From assembly GCA_035259205.1 (NCBI GenBank), contig DATFWO010000300.1:1-22801 (forward strand): a stretch of 22,801 nt of DNA. The letters are read 5' to 3'. Below the pieces are notes generated by a model. The model had not been told where the DNA came from, made no database searches, and was given only the letters and a program-made list of their open reading frames with translations. Shown piece after piece: positions 1-7,809 of this stretch (within the stretch, counting starts at the first letter, position 1; every line of letters starts with the position of its first letter). The position numbers were made by a program, and so were the translations under genes. The DNA comes from SG8-41 sp035259205 (GTDB lineage: Bacteria; Pseudomonadota; Gammaproteobacteria; Burkholderiales; SG8-41).

Positions 1-2795
1 GACACCTCGTAGTGACCGGCCTCGTACCCGAAGCTGCCCGCCATGCCGCAACAGCTCGATTCGACGGCGTCCACTTCGAGCTCCGGAACGAGCTCGAGGG
101 TGCGCTGCACCGCCGGCATGACAGCGAAGGCTTTCTGGTGGCAATGACCGTGCAGCAGCGCCTTTTTCTGCGGCAAGGGCTTCAGTTTGAGCGTGAAGCG
201 CTCCGCGTCCAGCTCGCGCGCGATGAACTCCTCGAACAGCAACGCGTTAAGGGCAAGCTCGCCGGTCTCCGCACCGGGCAGCATCGATAGAAACTCGTCG
301 CGCAACCCCAGCAGGCATGAAGGCTCGAGCCCGATCACGGGCACGCCGCGCGTCACGTAGGGCAGCAGCGCGGCCACCATGCGGCGAGCTTCCGCCTTCG
401 CCTCGTCGACGAGCCCGCTCGCGAGGAAGGTGCGGCCGCAGCACAGCGGATGCGCGTCCTCCGCCCGCGGGAAATTCACCGCATACCCTGCTGCTCTCAG
501 CACTTCGCACGCCGCGCGCACGTTTTCCGGTTCGAAATACCGGTTGAACGTATCCACCATCAGTACGACCGGTCGTCCGTCCCCTGGCTCGGCCTCAAGG
601 GGAGGGCCGCCGTAGGAATGGGTCGCCGGCTTCATCCCCCGTAGTTCTGCCTCGCTAAAGGCATCCCGGCGCCATTTCGGCAGCGATCTTTGAGCCGCAA
701 ACCCCAGCGTGCGCTGCATGGCGCGTTGGGCTGCGTTCGCGAGCGGGGCCACGCGCGAGGCCAGCGGCGCGTAGCGCGGCAGGTAGGCTATCAGCCGGTC
801 CTTGAGCGTCAAGCCGTGACGTCGGCGATAGTGGTACAGGAATTCCACCTTCATCTTCGCCATGTCGACGCCAGTCGGGCACTCGCGCCGGCAGCCTTTG
901 CACGAGACGCAGAGGTCCAGCGCGGCGTAGACCTCGTCGGAGGCGAGCGCCTCCCCGTTGGACTTCGGCTCGAGCTGCCCGGAGAGGGCCAGGCGCAAGG
1001 TATTGGCCCGTCCGCGCGTCAAATGCTGCTCCTCGCGCGTAACGCGGTACGACGGGCACATCACCCCGGCGTCGAATTTGCGGCAATGGCCGTTGTTGTT
1101 GCACATCTCGACGGCCTTGGCGAAGCCGTCGCCGCGCTGTCCCCTGGCGTCCACGTATTCCGACCAGTCGAGCGCGGTCTTGATGGGGATCGTCCGGTAG
1201 CCCGGTGGATAGCGGAAAAGCGCGCGGTCGTCCTGGCTGGTTGGGCGCACGATCTTGCCCGGGTTCAGGAGCCCTTTCGGGTCGAACAGGTCCTTGATTT
1301 CTTCGAACGCGCGCGTCAGTTTCGGCCCGAAGAACGGCTCGATCCACTCCGAGCGCACCAGGCCGTCGCCGTGCTCGCCGGAGTAGGCCCCCTTGTACTG
1401 CTTAACGAGCTCCGCCGCCTCTTCGGCAATCGCGCGCATTTTCCGCGCGCCGTCCTCGCGCATGTTGAGCACCGGGCGCACGTGCAGGCATCCGACCGAC
1501 GCATGCGCATACCATGTTCCCTGGGTGCCGTGCTTCTCGAACACCCGCGTGAGGCGGTCGGTATATTCGGCGAGATGCTCCAGGGGCACCGCGCAGTCCT
1601 CTATGAAGGACACGGGCTTGCCGTCCCCTTTCATGGACATCATGATGTTGAGCCCCGCCTTGCGCACCTCCCACACGTCGCGCTGCAACGCGATGTCCGT
1701 GATCTCGACCACGCTGCCCGGCAGGCCCAGATCGCCCATCAACTCGGTCAGCTGCCTGAGCCTGCGCAGCTGCTCGTCGCGGTCATCGCCGGCGAACTCC
1801 ACCAGCAGGATCGCATCGGGGTCGCCCTTGATGAACTGCTCTACCGTTCCGCGGAACGCCGGATTGCCGCGCGCGAGTCCGATCATCGTGCGGTCCACGA
1901 GCTCCACCGCGGCGGGGCCGAGCTTCACGATGTGCTGCGGCGCTTCCATTGAACGATAGAAGGCAGAGAAGTGGCACACGCCGAGCGTCTTGTGCTTCGG
2001 CACCGGCGATAGGTTGAGGTGCAGGCGGCGCGACCAGGCGAGCGTGCCTTCCGAACCCACCAGAAGATGCGCCATGTTGAAGGACGTGCCGCCCATCATG
2101 TCGAGGTTGTAGCCTCCGACGCGGCGCAGCAGCTTGGGATACCGGTGCTCGATCTCCTCCGCCTCGCGCACGGCGATCGCCCGGATCCGGTTGACGAGCT
2201 CGCGATAGCCCTTCGGTCCGACAGGCCGGCCGGGGTCGCCGGTTACATCACCGAAACCGTATTCGGATCCGTCGGCCATGACCGCGTCGATCCCGCGCAC
2301 GTTATGCACCATGTTGCCGTAACGGATCGAGCGCGAGCCGCAGGAGTTGTTGCCGGCCATACCGCCCAGCGTCGCCTGCGCGCTGGTCGAAACATCCACC
2401 GGATACCACAAGCCGTGCGGCTTCAGAAATGAGTTCAACTGATCGAGCACGACGCCGGGCTGGACCGTGGCGGTTCGGGTTTCCTTGTCGAACGCCACGA
2501 TCTGGTTCAGGTGCCTGGAATGATCGATGACCAGCGCCGCGCCCACCGTTTGCCCGCACTGCGACGTGCCGCCCCCGCGCGCCAGGACCGGCACACCTTC
2601 GTCGATCGCGATGCGAAATGCGGCAAGCGCATCTTCTTCCGTGTGCGGCACCACCACGCCGACCGGTTCTATCTGGTAGATGGAGGCGTCGGTCGAGTAG
2701 CGCCCGCGCGACGCGGCATCGAAGAGGACCTCGCCCTGGATCTCGCGCCTGAGGCGGGCAGCGAGAGCGGAATCACCGGGAGCGATCTTGCTCAT
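1..2795 (-). CDS. FAD-linked oxidase with Fe-S and CCG domains (partial, 3' end outside window)
   Basis: Oxidises a 2-hydroxyacid (glycolate/D-lactate type) and passes electrons from FAD through Fe-S clusters; the exact substrate cannot be read from sequence. One open frame runs from ATG 2795 to the window edge (931 codons visible). In order: an FAD-binding PCMH domain with the GGGTSQCGQTVG motif near residues 74-85 and GGMAGNNSCGSRS further on; an FAD-oxidase C-terminal domain ending near YSGEHGDG; a ferredoxin-like part with CNNNGHCRKFDAG near 563 and CVSCKGCRRECPTG near 627-645; then CCG-type cysteine motifs (HPLCCGRTF near 780, HGHCHQKAF near 885, SSCCGMAGSFGYE near 920). The family is about 1000 residues long, so only a short tail is missing. 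No clear Shine-Dalgarno precedes the start, which sits beside a GTGA array. It is divergent from the aminotransferase gene, which suggests a shared glyoxylate pathway (inference). Confidence 0.9.
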   Translation of the reverse strand, partial: MSKIAPGDSALAARLRREIQGEVLFDAASRGRYSTDASIYQIEPVGVVVPHTEEDALAAFRIAIDEGVPVLARGGGTSQCGQTVGAALVIDHSRHLNQIVAFDKETRTATVQPGVVLDQLNSFLKPHGLWYPVDVSTSAQATLGGMAGNNSCGSRSIRYGNMVHNVRGIDAVMADGSEYGFGDVTGDPGRPVGPKGYRELVNRIRAIAVREAEEIEHRYPKLLRRVGGYNLDMMGGTSFNMAHLLVGSEGTLAWSRRLHLNLSPVPKHKTLGVCHFSAFYRSMEAPQHIVKLGPAAVELVDRTMIGLARGNPAFRGTVEQFIKGDPDAILLVEFAGDDRDEQLRRLRQLTELMGDLGLPGSVVEITDIALQRDVWEVRKAGLNIMMSMKGDGKPVSFIEDCAVPLEHLAEYTDRLTRVFEKHGTQGTWYAHASVGCLHVRPVLNMREDGARKMRAIAEEAAELVKQYKGAYSGEHGDGLVRSEWIEPFFGPKLTRAFEEIKDLFDPKGLLNPGKIVRPTSQDDRALFRYPPGYRTIPIKTALDWSEYVDARGQRGDGFAKAVEMCNNNGHCRKFDAGVMCPSYRVTREEQHLTRGRANTLRLALSGQLEPKSNGEALASDEVYAALDLCVSCKGCRRECPTGVDMAKMKVEFLYHYRRRHGLTLKDRLIAYLPRYAPLASRVAPLANAAQRAMQRTLGFAAQRSLPKWRRDAFSEAELRGMKPATHSYGGPPLEAEPGDGRPVVLMVDTFNRYFEPENVRAACEVLRAAGYAVNFPRAEDAHPLCCGRTFLASGLVDEAKAEARRMVAALLPYVTRGVPVIGLEPSCLLGLRDEFLSMLPGAETGELALNALLFEEFIARELDAERFTLKLKPLPQKKALLHGHCHQKAFAVMPAVQRTLELVPELEVDAVESSCCGMAGSFGYEAGHYEV

Positions 2796-2803
2796 TTGAG
2801 AAC

Positions 2804-2919
2804 GTGACGAGATACAAATGACGAGATGATGGTGACGAGATACGGGTGACGACATTCAAACCTGCAGCCCTTCGTCACCATTAGTCGGCACTCTTGATCG
2901 TCACCCTTGATCGTCACCT
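2804..2919. repeat. GTGA-type array, inverted arms, 14-bp period
   Basis: The left arm (2804-2859) holds four 14-bp units of the type GTGACGAGATACAA. The right arm (2871-2919) carries the complementary word TCGTCAC three times. The two arms could pair as a long imperfect hairpin or cruciform. The array fills the gap between the divergent dehydrogenase and aminotransferase genes. No gene is seen in it. Confidence 0.8.
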
Positions 2920-2946
2920 CGCCAGCGTAATTTGTGCACACTGCCC

Positions 2947-2952
2947 TATAAT
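2947..2952 (+). promoter_or_regulatory. candidate -10 box for the aminotransferase gene
   Basis: A perfect TATAAT lies 24 bases before the ATG at 2977, with a GGAGG Shine-Dalgarno between them. No good -35 hexamer is found at 16-18 bp, so this is only a candidate, perhaps activator-dependent. Confidence 0.35.
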
Positions 2953-2976
2953 ACGCTCTGATTCCCGGAGGCATCC

Positions 2977-4188
2977 ATGAAGCACCAAAGCGGCCGCCAT
3001 TTCCTGCAAATCCCCGGTCCTACCAACGTGCCGGACCGTGTCCTGCGCGCGATCGACAATGCCACGGTCGATCATCGCGGACCGGAGTTCCAGGAAATGA
3101 GCAAGGAAGTGCTTGCGGGGCTGAAGCAGGTGTTCAGGACGACGGCGCCAGTCGTAATCTTTCCCGCTTCGGGCACGGGTGCGTGGGAAGCGGCCCTCGT
3201 CAACACGCTTTCGCCGGGAAATCGCGTACTGATGTACGAGACCGGGCACTTTGCGACACTGTGGCAGAACATGGCCGCCAGGCTCGGCCTCGTCCCCGAG
3301 TTCATCGAGGGGGATTGGAGAAAGGGCGCCGACCCTGCGCGGATCGAGTCACGCCTGGCGGAGGACAGAAAGCACGAGATCAAGGCGGTTTGCGTCGTCC
3401 ACAACGAGACCTCCACCGGAGTCACCTCGCGCGTCGGCGAGGTGCGCAAGGCGATCGACCGCGCACAGCATCCCGCGCTGTTCATGGTGGATACGATCTC
3501 TTCTCTCGCTTCGATCGATTACCGCCACGACGAGTGGGGCGTCGACGTCACGGTCGCGGGCTCGCAAAAGGGATTGATGCTCCCGCCCGGACTGTCCTTC
3601 AATGCAGTGTCCGACAAGGCGCTCGCCGGATCCAGGACCGCCAAGCTCCCGCGTTCGTACTGGAACTGGGAGGAAATGATCGCTTCCAACAAGGACGGCT
3701 GGTTTCCGTACACGCCCGCGACCAATCTGCTATACGGCCTTCGCGTCGCGCTCAAGATGCTGCTCGAGGAAGAGGGGCTCGAGAACGTGTTCCTGCGCCA
3801 CAACCGGCACGCGGAAGCCGCGAGGCGCGCGGTGCGCGCGTGGGGGCTGGAAATCTTCTGCGCCAATCCGGCGGAGTACTCGAGCTCGCTTACCGCGGTG
3901 CTCATGCCTGAAGGGCACAGCGAGATCGCTTTCCGCCAGGTGGTGCTCGACAGATTCAACCTGTCGCTCGGCTCGGGGCTCACGCGGCTGCGCGATAAGG
4001 TGTTTCGCATCGGCCATCTCGGCGATTTCAACGATCTCATGCTGTGCGGGACGCTCTCCGGCATCGAGATGGGATTGGAGCTCGCCCGGGTACCGCATCG
4101 GAAGGGCGGCGTCGACGCGGCGATGGACTACCTCGCGCGCGGCGAGCAGGCCGAGACAAAAAACGGCGCGAAGGCCCGCGCCGCCTGA
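2977..4188 (+). CDS. class V aminotransferase, serine/alanine-glyoxylate type
   Basis: A PLP enzyme that moves an amino group from serine or alanine to glyoxylate (or pyruvate), linking hydroxypyruvate, glycine and glyoxylate pools in the cytoplasm. The 403-residue length fits the family. Visible motifs: the N-terminal IPGPTNVPDRV, a substrate-loop SGTGAWEAA at 65-73, VHNETSTGV at 141-149, the PLP-binding Asp172 in MVDTISS, and the Schiff-base Lys198 in GSQKGLMLPPG. The start ATG has GGAGG about 7 bases upstream. It lies next to a sugar-isomerase-like gene on the same strand and opposite a hydroxyacid dehydrogenase, which supports a glyoxylate/hydroxypyruvate role. The preferred amino donor is not determined by sequence. 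Confidence 0.9.
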   Translation: MKHQSGRHFLQIPGPTNVPDRVLRAIDNATVDHRGPEFQEMSKEVLAGLKQVFRTTAPVVIFPASGTGAWEAALVNTLSPGNRVLMYETGHFATLWQNMAARLGLVPEFIEGDWRKGADPARIESRLAEDRKHEIKAVCVVHNETSTGVTSRVGEVRKAIDRAQHPALFMVDTISSLASIDYRHDEWGVDVTVAGSQKGLMLPPGLSFNAVSDKALAGSRTAKLPRSYWNWEEMIASNKDGWFPYTPATNLLYGLRVALKMLLEEEGLENVFLRHNRHAEAARRAVRAWGLEIFCANPAEYSSSLTAVLMPEGHSEIAFRQVVLDRFNLSLGSGLTRLRDKVFRIGHLGDFNDLMLCGTLSGIEMGLELARVPHRKGGVDAAMDYLARGEQAETKNGAKARAA

Positions 4189-4208
4189 GCGCCGCGCACT
4201 CTCAAAGA

Positions 4209-4337
4209 GTGACGAATAAGGGTGACGGGTGACGAATAGTGGTGACGTAGAAACCGTTATTCTGCGCCGCGTAAACCGGTAATCTTGATTTCGTCACCTG
4301 TATCTCGTCACCATCACCTCGTCACCTTTATCTCGCC
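4209..4337. repeat. GTGA-type array, inverted arms
   Basis: The left arm (4209-4250) has four GTGACG words spaced 13, 7 and 13 bp apart. The right arm (4291-4337) has TCGTCACC units at an exact 14-bp period (4291, 4305, 4319), followed by a degenerate TCGCC. The arms are complementary in sequence word. The array fills the gap between the aminotransferase stop and the next start, and the right arm comes within 10 bases of the ATG at 4345. Confidence 0.8.
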
Positions 4338-4344
4338 ACTGTTT

Positions 4345-5175
4345 ATGAAGCTAAGAGACCGCATCGGCGTCGATATCAGCCGCCGCCTCAAGCTCGAAGA
4401 CGCGATCGAATGGGCGGTGAAGAACGAAGTCCGCCACATCGATATCCAGCTCGACACCGGGGAAAACGCATTGCCGAAGTTCGACGCCAGGCGGTGTGCC
4501 GGCATCCGGAGGCTGCTCGACAAGCACGGCCTCGAGCTTGGGCTGCACACCAACTCGGCGGTCAACGTCGCCGAGTACTCACCGCATGTTTCGGACGCGG
4601 TGACGGAATATCTTAGGCGCTACGTCGATCTCGTCCCGAAGCTCGGCGCGAGCTGGACCGAGATGCACGCCGGATACCATTTCACGAAGGACAAGAAGGC
4701 GCGCATGGAAGCCGGGAAAGAGCGCCTGAAGCGGGTGGTGGCGCATGCCGAGAAAAGAAAGGCGCTGGTGCTGATCGAGAATCTCAACAAGGAACCGGAC
4801 GATGCAGAAGTACACTATCTCGCGCACACCGTCGAGGAGTGGCAGTACTACTGGGATATCAAGTCGCCGAACTTCAAGCTCTGCTTCACCGCCAACCACG
4901 CGCATCTCGTCCCGGAGGGCGTCGAGGGCTTCGTCGCAGCGCTCAACTTCAAGCGAGTAGGCGAAGTGCGACTCGCCGACACCTGGAGGAACGGCTACGA
5001 AGTACACCTCAAGCCCGGCGCCGGCGATCTCGATTTCGGGAGCATGTTCAAGCTGATCGAGGGCAAAGGCTACAAGGGGTACTACACCAATGCGTTTACC
5101 ACGCTCGACGACATGCTCGCGGGGCGCGACTACCTCGTCGACCGAGCCCGGGAGGCGGGCGTCAGGGTCGACTGA
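4345..5175 (+). CDS. TIM-barrel sugar isomerase/epimerase (hydroxypyruvate isomerase-like)
   Basis: A 276-residue protein of the AP-endonuclease-2/xylose-isomerase-like TIM-barrel superfamily, whose members isomerise or epimerise small sugars and hydroxypyruvate. Candidate metal and catalytic residues are seen in EMHAGYHF (near 110-117), LIENLN (near 148-153), FTANHAHLVPEG (near 183-194), and the His and Glu of the LADTWRNGYEVHLKPGAGD stretch (near 211-229). ATG 4345 is preferred because the upstream in-frame extension (from 4285) would be translated repeat DNA, and the protein from 4345 begins with a normal barrel strand (MKLRDRIGVDIS). No strong Shine-Dalgarno is visible. The specific substrate is unknown; the neighbours point to glyoxylate/hydroxypyruvate metabolism (inference). 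Confidence 0.8.
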   Translation: MKLRDRIGVDISRRLKLEDAIEWAVKNEVRHIDIQLDTGENALPKFDARRCAGIRRLLDKHGLELGLHTNSAVNVAEYSPHVSDAVTEYLRRYVDLVPKLGASWTEMHAGYHFTKDKKARMEAGKERLKRVVAHAEKRKALVLIENLNKEPDDAEVHYLAHTVEEWQYYWDIKSPNFKLCFTANHAHLVPEGVEGFVAALNFKRVGEVRLADTWRNGYEVHLKPGAGDLDFGSMFKLIEGKGYKGYYTNAFTTLDDMLAGRDYLVDRAREAGVRVD

Positions 5176-5187
5176 AACTGCAAAGGC

Positions 5188-5271
5188 GTGAGTAGTGAGT
5201 AGGCTGAGCCCGAGGCATACGCTGCAGGCGAAGTCCAAAGAATGATCCACTCGCCACTCACCACTCACTGT
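5188..5271. repeat. GTGAGTA/CCACTCA heptad array running into a coding region
   Basis: The left arm is two heptads of GTGAGTA at 5188-5201. The right arm is three heptads of CCACTCR type at 5247-5267. The right arm lies inside the first codons of the following receptor gene. Confidence 0.75.
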
Positions 5272-6225
5272 TCATGCCTCTTGCTGTGTGCAGCCACCCT
5301 GCTGGCGGCGCCAACTGCCGCGGCGCAGAGTTATCCCTCAAGGCCGATCCGCCTCGTCGCGCCGTTTCCGCCCGGTGGCGGTGCCGATATCAGCGGCCGC
5401 ATACTCGCCGAGGGACTCTCGCCCCTGCTCGGCCAGACGGTCGTCGTGGACAACCGCGCCGGCGCGGGCAGCATCCTCGGTACTGACATCGTCTCGAAAT
5501 CGGCGCCCGACGGCTATACGTTGCTGCTCGGCCCGATCACGCTGGCGTTCAACCCCGCGTTGTACCGGAAGCTTCCCTACGATGCACTGCGCGACTTCGC
5601 ACCGATCTCGCTCGTCGCCGACCAGCCCAATATCCTCGTCGCCAATACATCGATTGCCGCGAAGTCTTTCAAGGAGTTCATCGCGCTCGCACGCGCCCAG
5701 CCGGGGAAGCTCACCTACGGCTCAGCTGGAGTGGGGACCGGCACGCACCTCGCGATGGAGCTCCTGATGATGTCGCAGAAGGTCGAGATGACGCACGTGC
5801 CGTACAAGGGAGCCGCGCCGGCGCTGACGGGCGTCATCGGCAACGAGGTTTCGGCGTTCCTTTCGACCTTTGCCTCCGCGCTGCCTCATGTCAAATCCGA
5901 GCGGCTGCGCGCGTTCGGGGTCACCTCCGCTGCGCGCGCCGCCACCCTGCCCGATATCCCGACGATCGCCGAATCCGGCGTCCCCGGCTACGAATACACG
6001 ACCTGGTACGGCCTGCTCGCGCCGGCCGGCACGCCGCGCGCGATCGTCGAGAAGCTGAACCGCGCCGCGGTCGACGTGCTCGGCTCACCGAAGATCGCGG
6101 AGCGCTACCTCGGCCAGGGCATGACGCCGATCCCTTCCACGCCCGCGCACTTCAACGCGCACCTCAAGGCCGAAACCGCGAAATGGACGAAGGTCGTGCG
6201 GGTGGCGAATATTCCGCAGCAATAG
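5242..6225 (+). CDS. Bug/TctC-family periplasmic solute receptor
   Basis: A 327-residue periplasmic binding protein of the tripartite tricarboxylate receptor (Bug) family; these bind carboxylates and other small organic solutes. Visible: an N-terminal signal peptide with hydrophobic core CLLLCAATLLAAPTAAA and predicted cleavage near Ala28, then the family signatures YPSRPIRLVAPFPPGGGAD, VVDNRAGAGS, SAPDGYTLLLG, THVPYKGAAPAL and GYEYTTWYGLLAPAGTP. ATG 5242 is the only upstream start in frame; residues 3-9 are encoded by the inverted GTGA repeat, which is unusual. No permease lies directly beside it, so it is an orphan receptor, possibly serving the metabolic genes upstream. Substrate unknown. 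Confidence 0.92.
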   Translation: MIHSPLTTHCSCLLLCAATLLAAPTAAAQSYPSRPIRLVAPFPPGGGADISGRILAEGLSPLLGQTVVVDNRAGAGSILGTDIVSKSAPDGYTLLLGPITLAFNPALYRKLPYDALRDFAPISLVADQPNILVANTSIAAKSFKEFIALARAQPGKLTYGSAGVGTGTHLAMELLMMSQKVEMTHVPYKGAAPALTGVIGNEVSAFLSTFASALPHVKSERLRAFGVTSAARAATLPDIPTIAESGVPGYEYTTWYGLLAPAGTPRAIVEKLNRAAVDVLGSPKIAERYLGQGMTPIPSTPAHFNAHLKAETAKWTKVVRVANIPQQ

Positions 6226-6237
6226 GCGCTGCGCGCG

Positions 6238-6286
6238 GTGACGAGTGATGAGGTGATTAGGTGAGGTGATGAGGTGAGGGGATGAT
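6238..6286. repeat. GTGATGA heptad array, single arm
   Basis: About seven near-heptad units of the type GTGATGA or GGTGAGG, with spacing of roughly 7-8 bp, start 13 bases after the receptor stop codon. No full facing arm is present; a lone GTCACC at 6646-6651 lies just beyond the mobile element. The rest of the gap up to the element (6287-6388) shows no gene I can support. Confidence 0.7.
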
Positions 6287-6388
6287 GAAGGCCATCAAAC
6301 ACACTGCTGCGCCGATCCCGCCCGAGACTGCCAGAGCTAGCGCCCACTTCCTACATACGCCGCGAAATGGAAAAATGGGGTAAGGTGA

Positions 6389-6643
6389 TAGAACCTGTTT
6401 CATATACAGGCACGTGTGCGACGGAGGCGATGTGGGATGCAGGTCGAGGAGGAGAGCCCGAAGCAATATGTCGATATTGCGAGGGCTCCCGACAAAGAGA
6501 TGCGCCCAGAGCGCCCCGTCCAGGATGGTCGGCTGCTGCGTTGCCCTTCTAGACCATATCGACATATGGCCTTCGTCGGGCGCCTTGCATCCGGTCCGCC
6601 CTGGCCACAACGCATCACGCGCCTATAGATGAAATAGGTTCTA
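6389..6643. mobile_element. MITE-like symmetric element, copy 1 (255 bp)
   Basis: Bounded by imperfect inverted repeats of about 28 bp beginning TAGAACCTRTTTCAT. It contains the palindrome GCAATATGTCGATATTGC at 6463-6480 and CCATATCGACATATGG at 6554-6569. Each is exactly 74 nt from its end of the element, and the loops (GTCG and CGAC) are complementary. An inverted homologous copy lies at 21436-21705. No transposase is encoded. The TA at both outer edges would fit a TA-target (IS630/mariner-type) insertion, which is inference. The element fills most of the 485-bp gap between the two receptor genes. Confidence 0.85.
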
Positions 6644-6710
6644 AAGTCACCGGCGTGCGCAACGAATCGCCAGCTTGCGTCCGGACAATCAACCAGGAGG
6701 AGGATGTATC

Positions 6711-7718
6711 ATGCTGATTAAGCTCTGGAAAGTTGGGGCATACGCAAGCGCTTTTGCAGGCGTAACGCTGACCGCGGCGACGGCCACTGCGGCGTCGTGG
6801 GAACCGAGCAAGCCGGTCGAAATCGTCGTTGCGGCCGGGGCCGGCGGTGCTTCCGACCAGATGGCAAGGATGATGCAGGCTGCCATCCAGAAGAACAATC
6901 TGATGAAGCAGCCGATGGTGGTCTCACTCAAAGGCGGCGCGTCGGGAGCGGAAGCGCTGATCTACATGAAGTCGAGCCCCGGCGACGCGCACAAGTTCCT
7001 GATCGCCTATTCGCTCATTTACATGCTGCCGCTTTCCGCCAAGATTCCGTTCAACTGGCGCGAGTTGACGCCGGTGTCCGTGATCGCGCTCGACCAATTC
7101 GTGCTGTGGGACAACACCACGCTCCCACACAAGAACGTGAAGGAATTCATCGCGGCCGCAAAGGCAGCCAACCCGCCGTTCAAGATGGGCGGGACGGGCT
7201 CGAAGCGCGAGGACCACGTCCTTACCGTCTTCCTCGAGAAGAAGACCGGTGCCAAGTTCGCATACTTGCCGTACAAGTCGGGCGGCGAGGCGGCGACGCA
7301 GCTCGTGGGCAACCACACGCAATCGAACGTTAACAATCCGTCGGAGAATCTCGAGGTATGGCGCGCCGGCCAGGTGCGCGCGCTCTGCGTGTTCGACAAA
7401 GAGCGCATTGAGTACAAGAACAAGGTCACCGACACCATGTCCTGGAACGACATCCCGACGTGTAAAGAAGAAGGGGTGGACGTGCAGTACCTGATGCTGC
7501 GCGCCATGTTCCTGCCTGGCAAGGTAACGCCCGAGCAGACCGCTTTCTACGTCGATCTATTCAGGAAGCTCACGCAGACCGCTGAATACAAGGACTACAT
7601 GGAGAAGCAGGCTCTGAAGCCCGTGTTCCTCACGGGAAAGGAAATGCTCAAGTTCCTGGAAGAGGATGACGCTCTCAACAAGAGCCTGATGACCGAAGCG
7701 GGCTTCGTCGCGAACTGA
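6711..7718 (+). CDS. tctC: TctC-type receptor of the TctCBA transporter
   Basis: A 335-residue periplasmic receptor for a tripartite tricarboxylate-type transporter. A signal peptide (MLIKLWKVGAYASAFAGV, cleavage near ATAA-S) is followed by WEPSKPVEIVVAAGAGGASD and FAYLPYKSGGEAATQLVG, diverged from the Bug signatures of the other receptors in the window. ATG 6711 has a strong Shine-Dalgarno (GGAGGAGG), much better than the other receptors, which fits the high receptor expression such systems need. It is the first gene of an operon with tctB and tctA. It is richer in Lys and Met than the other receptors. A mobile element ends 67 bases upstream. Substrate unknown: tricarboxylate or other carboxylate. 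Confidence 0.9.
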   Translation: MLIKLWKVGAYASAFAGVTLTAATATAASWEPSKPVEIVVAAGAGGASDQMARMMQAAIQKNNLMKQPMVVSLKGGASGAEALIYMKSSPGDAHKFLIAYSLIYMLPLSAKIPFNWRELTPVSVIALDQFVLWDNTTLPHKNVKEFIAAAKAANPPFKMGGTGSKREDHVLTVFLEKKTGAKFAYLPYKSGGEAATQLVGNHTQSNVNNPSENLEVWRAGQVRALCVFDKERIEYKNKVTDTMSWNDIPTCKEEGVDVQYLMLRAMFLPGKVTPEQTAFYVDLFRKLTQTAEYKDYMEKQALKPVFLTGKEMLKFLEEDDALNKSLMTEAGFVAN

Positions 7719-7740
7719 GGCGCCCACCGGGAAATCGCTC

Positions 7741-7770
7741 CGCCTACCCTCCCCGCGCGTGGAGGGGGCG
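7741..7770 (+). promoter_or_regulatory. hairpin between receptor and permease genes
   Basis: The stem CCCTCC/GGAGGG (7747-7752 with 7761-7766) is extended by CGCC/GGCG (7741-7744 with 7767-7770) across a 2-nt bulge, with an 8-nt loop. No T-run follows, so it is not a classical terminator. It could stabilise the receptor mRNA or reduce readthrough into tctB (inference). Confidence 0.5.
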
Positions 7771-7809
7771 TAGCATCAGCGTAGTCCTGCGCCGCTCCTG
7801 GAGGAACCG

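Noticed and set aside
690..1952. A 420-codon plus-strand open frame.
   Set aside because: It is antisense to the FAD/Fe-S dehydrogenase, which has clear domain motifs in the opposite strand; the plus-strand product has no recognisable family features and is a high-GC shadow.
2804..2919. Possible CRISPR array at the periodic repeats.
   Set aside because: Units are 7 or 14 bp with no unique spacers of CRISPR size and no cas genes in the window.
6245..6360. A short minus-strand hydrophobic stretch (WALALAVSGGIGAAVCLMAF) beside copy 1 of the element.
   Set aside because: No convincing start or Shine-Dalgarno; its end runs into the heptad array. Could be a gene remnant but cannot be supported.
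6389..6643. Several overlapping open frames of 60-90 codons in the symmetric element, similar in both copies and kept in frame by the 15-bp difference.
   Set aside because: Frames are open on both strands at once, as expected in GC-rich DNA with shared ancestry; no frame shows family features. Worth remembering if more copies keep one frame.
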